Below are positions 6,497 to 6,952 of a DNA stretch of 6,952 bases, one piece after another. Each line of letters begins with the position of its first letter. Within the stretch, counting starts at the first letter, position 1. Under the pieces are notes generated by a model that searched no databases, had not been told where the DNA came from, and saw nothing but the letters and a program-made list of their open reading frames with translations. The position numbers and the translations under genes are program-made. Source of the DNA: an uncultured Clostridia bacterium (GTDB taxonomy: Bacteria > Bacillota > Clostridia > Lachnospirales > Lachnospiraceae); NCBI GenBank assembly GCA_947304065.1, contig CAMZAI010000140.1, forward strand, positions 1-6,952, read 5' to 3'.

Positions 6497-6952
6497 ATGT
6501 GGGTTGCTAACGACTGGAAAGATTACAGAGTACTGGACTGCTCCGAGGGCGAGAAGCTGGAGATGTGGGGAGACTATAAGCTCCTGCGTCCCGATCCGCA
6601 GGTCATCTGGAGCACGTCTAAGGACAAGGCGCTCTGGGGGAAGCTGAACGCTCATTACCACCGAAGCAACAAGGGCGGCGGTGAATGGGATTTCTTTGAC
6701 TTGCCCGAGCAGTGGACGATCGGATATAAGGACCTTAAGTTTAATCTGAAGCCGTTCAGCTTCAAGCACACGGGGCTGTTCCCCGAGCAGGCGGTGAACT
6801 GGGACTGGATGCGCGGACTGATCTCCGATGCATTGAAAAAGGACCCCGACCGCAAGATCAAGGTCCTGAATCTGTTTGCATATACAGGCGGAGCGACCGT
6901 GGCCTGCGCGCGCGAGGGCGCAAACGGGGCGATGGAACGGGCCGGTATGGAT
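6497..6952 (+). CDS. class I SAM-dependent methyltransferase, RlmI/YccW-like, cut by window end
   Basis: Only the first 152 codons are present and the frame is open at the right edge. The N-terminus MWVANDWKDYRVLDCSEGEK, then RPDPQVIW (31-38), the glycine-rich stretch with GGGEWDFF (60-67) and FKHTGLFPEQAVNWDW (89-104), resemble Firmicutes proteins of the Methyltrans_SAM family related to the 23S rRNA methyltransferase RlmI. NLFAYTGGAT (125-134) is the SAM-binding motif I region. The target is probably a ribosomal RNA cytosine, but the substrate of this subfamily is not established here. The ATG follows CGGAG with a 6-nt gap and lies just downstream of the GGDEF-gene terminator. The final dozen residues (GANGAMERAGMD) do not match the expected motif II (GA..V.HVDA.KGM), which may reflect sequence error near an edge. 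Confidence 0.88.
   Translation, partial: MWVANDWKDYRVLDCSEGEKLEMWGDYKLLRPDPQVIWSTSKDKALWGKLNAHYHRSNKGGGEWDFFDLPEQWTIGYKDLKFNLKPFSFKHTGLFPEQAVNWDWMRGLISDALKKDPDRKIKVLNLFAYTGGATVACAREGANGAMERAGMD

Overview
The window looks like ordinary chromosome from a moderately GC-rich member of the Firmicutes, probably Clostridia and possibly Lachnospiraceae-like. Four things point that way: the uvrB-uvrA gene order, a Gram-positive-type LexA box, near-consensus SigA-type promoters with extended -10 elements, and a perfect anti-SD ribosome site before uvrB. Frequent AGG and ATA codons among otherwise GC-ending codons fit, but the taxonomic guess rests on sequence feel and was not searched.

Layout, all genes on the + strand. 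Positions 1-117 hold perhaps the last codons of an upstream gene, then a long perfect hairpin (28-bp arms, 8-nt loop) resembling the GGGGACGGTTCT-type REP palindromes scattered in many genomes. Positions 137-209 hold a compact control region: LexA box, promoter (TTGAAA, 17 bp, TGCTATAAT) and ribosome site. uvrB (218-2215) and uvrA (2251-5076) follow with a 35-nt gap as a damage-inducible nucleotide excision repair operon that ends at a strong intrinsic terminator (5089-5120). No uvrC is present.

Next is a separate transcription unit: an A-tract-rich upstream stretch, a good promoter (5176-5204), a leader of about 70 nt without a clear ribosome site, and a membrane GGDEF-family gene (5283-6410). 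Its signature motif has decayed to NGGRF while the RxxD inhibitory-site motif is kept, which suggests a c-di-GMP sensor rather than a synthase. A hairpin terminator (6420-6470) closes this unit. The window then runs into the first 152 codons of a class I SAM-dependent methyltransferase of the RlmI/YccW type, cut by the window end.

UvrA and UvrB work together: UvrA2 finds distorted DNA, loads UvrB, and UvrB then recruits the UvrC nuclease encoded elsewhere. Nothing links the GGDEF protein or the methyltransferase functionally to repair; they appear to be simple neighbours. I see no mobile-element gene, CRISPR array, tRNA or rRNA. The two points most worth checking are the degenerate GGDEF active site with an intact I-site, and the REP-like palindrome beside an SOS-controlled promoter.
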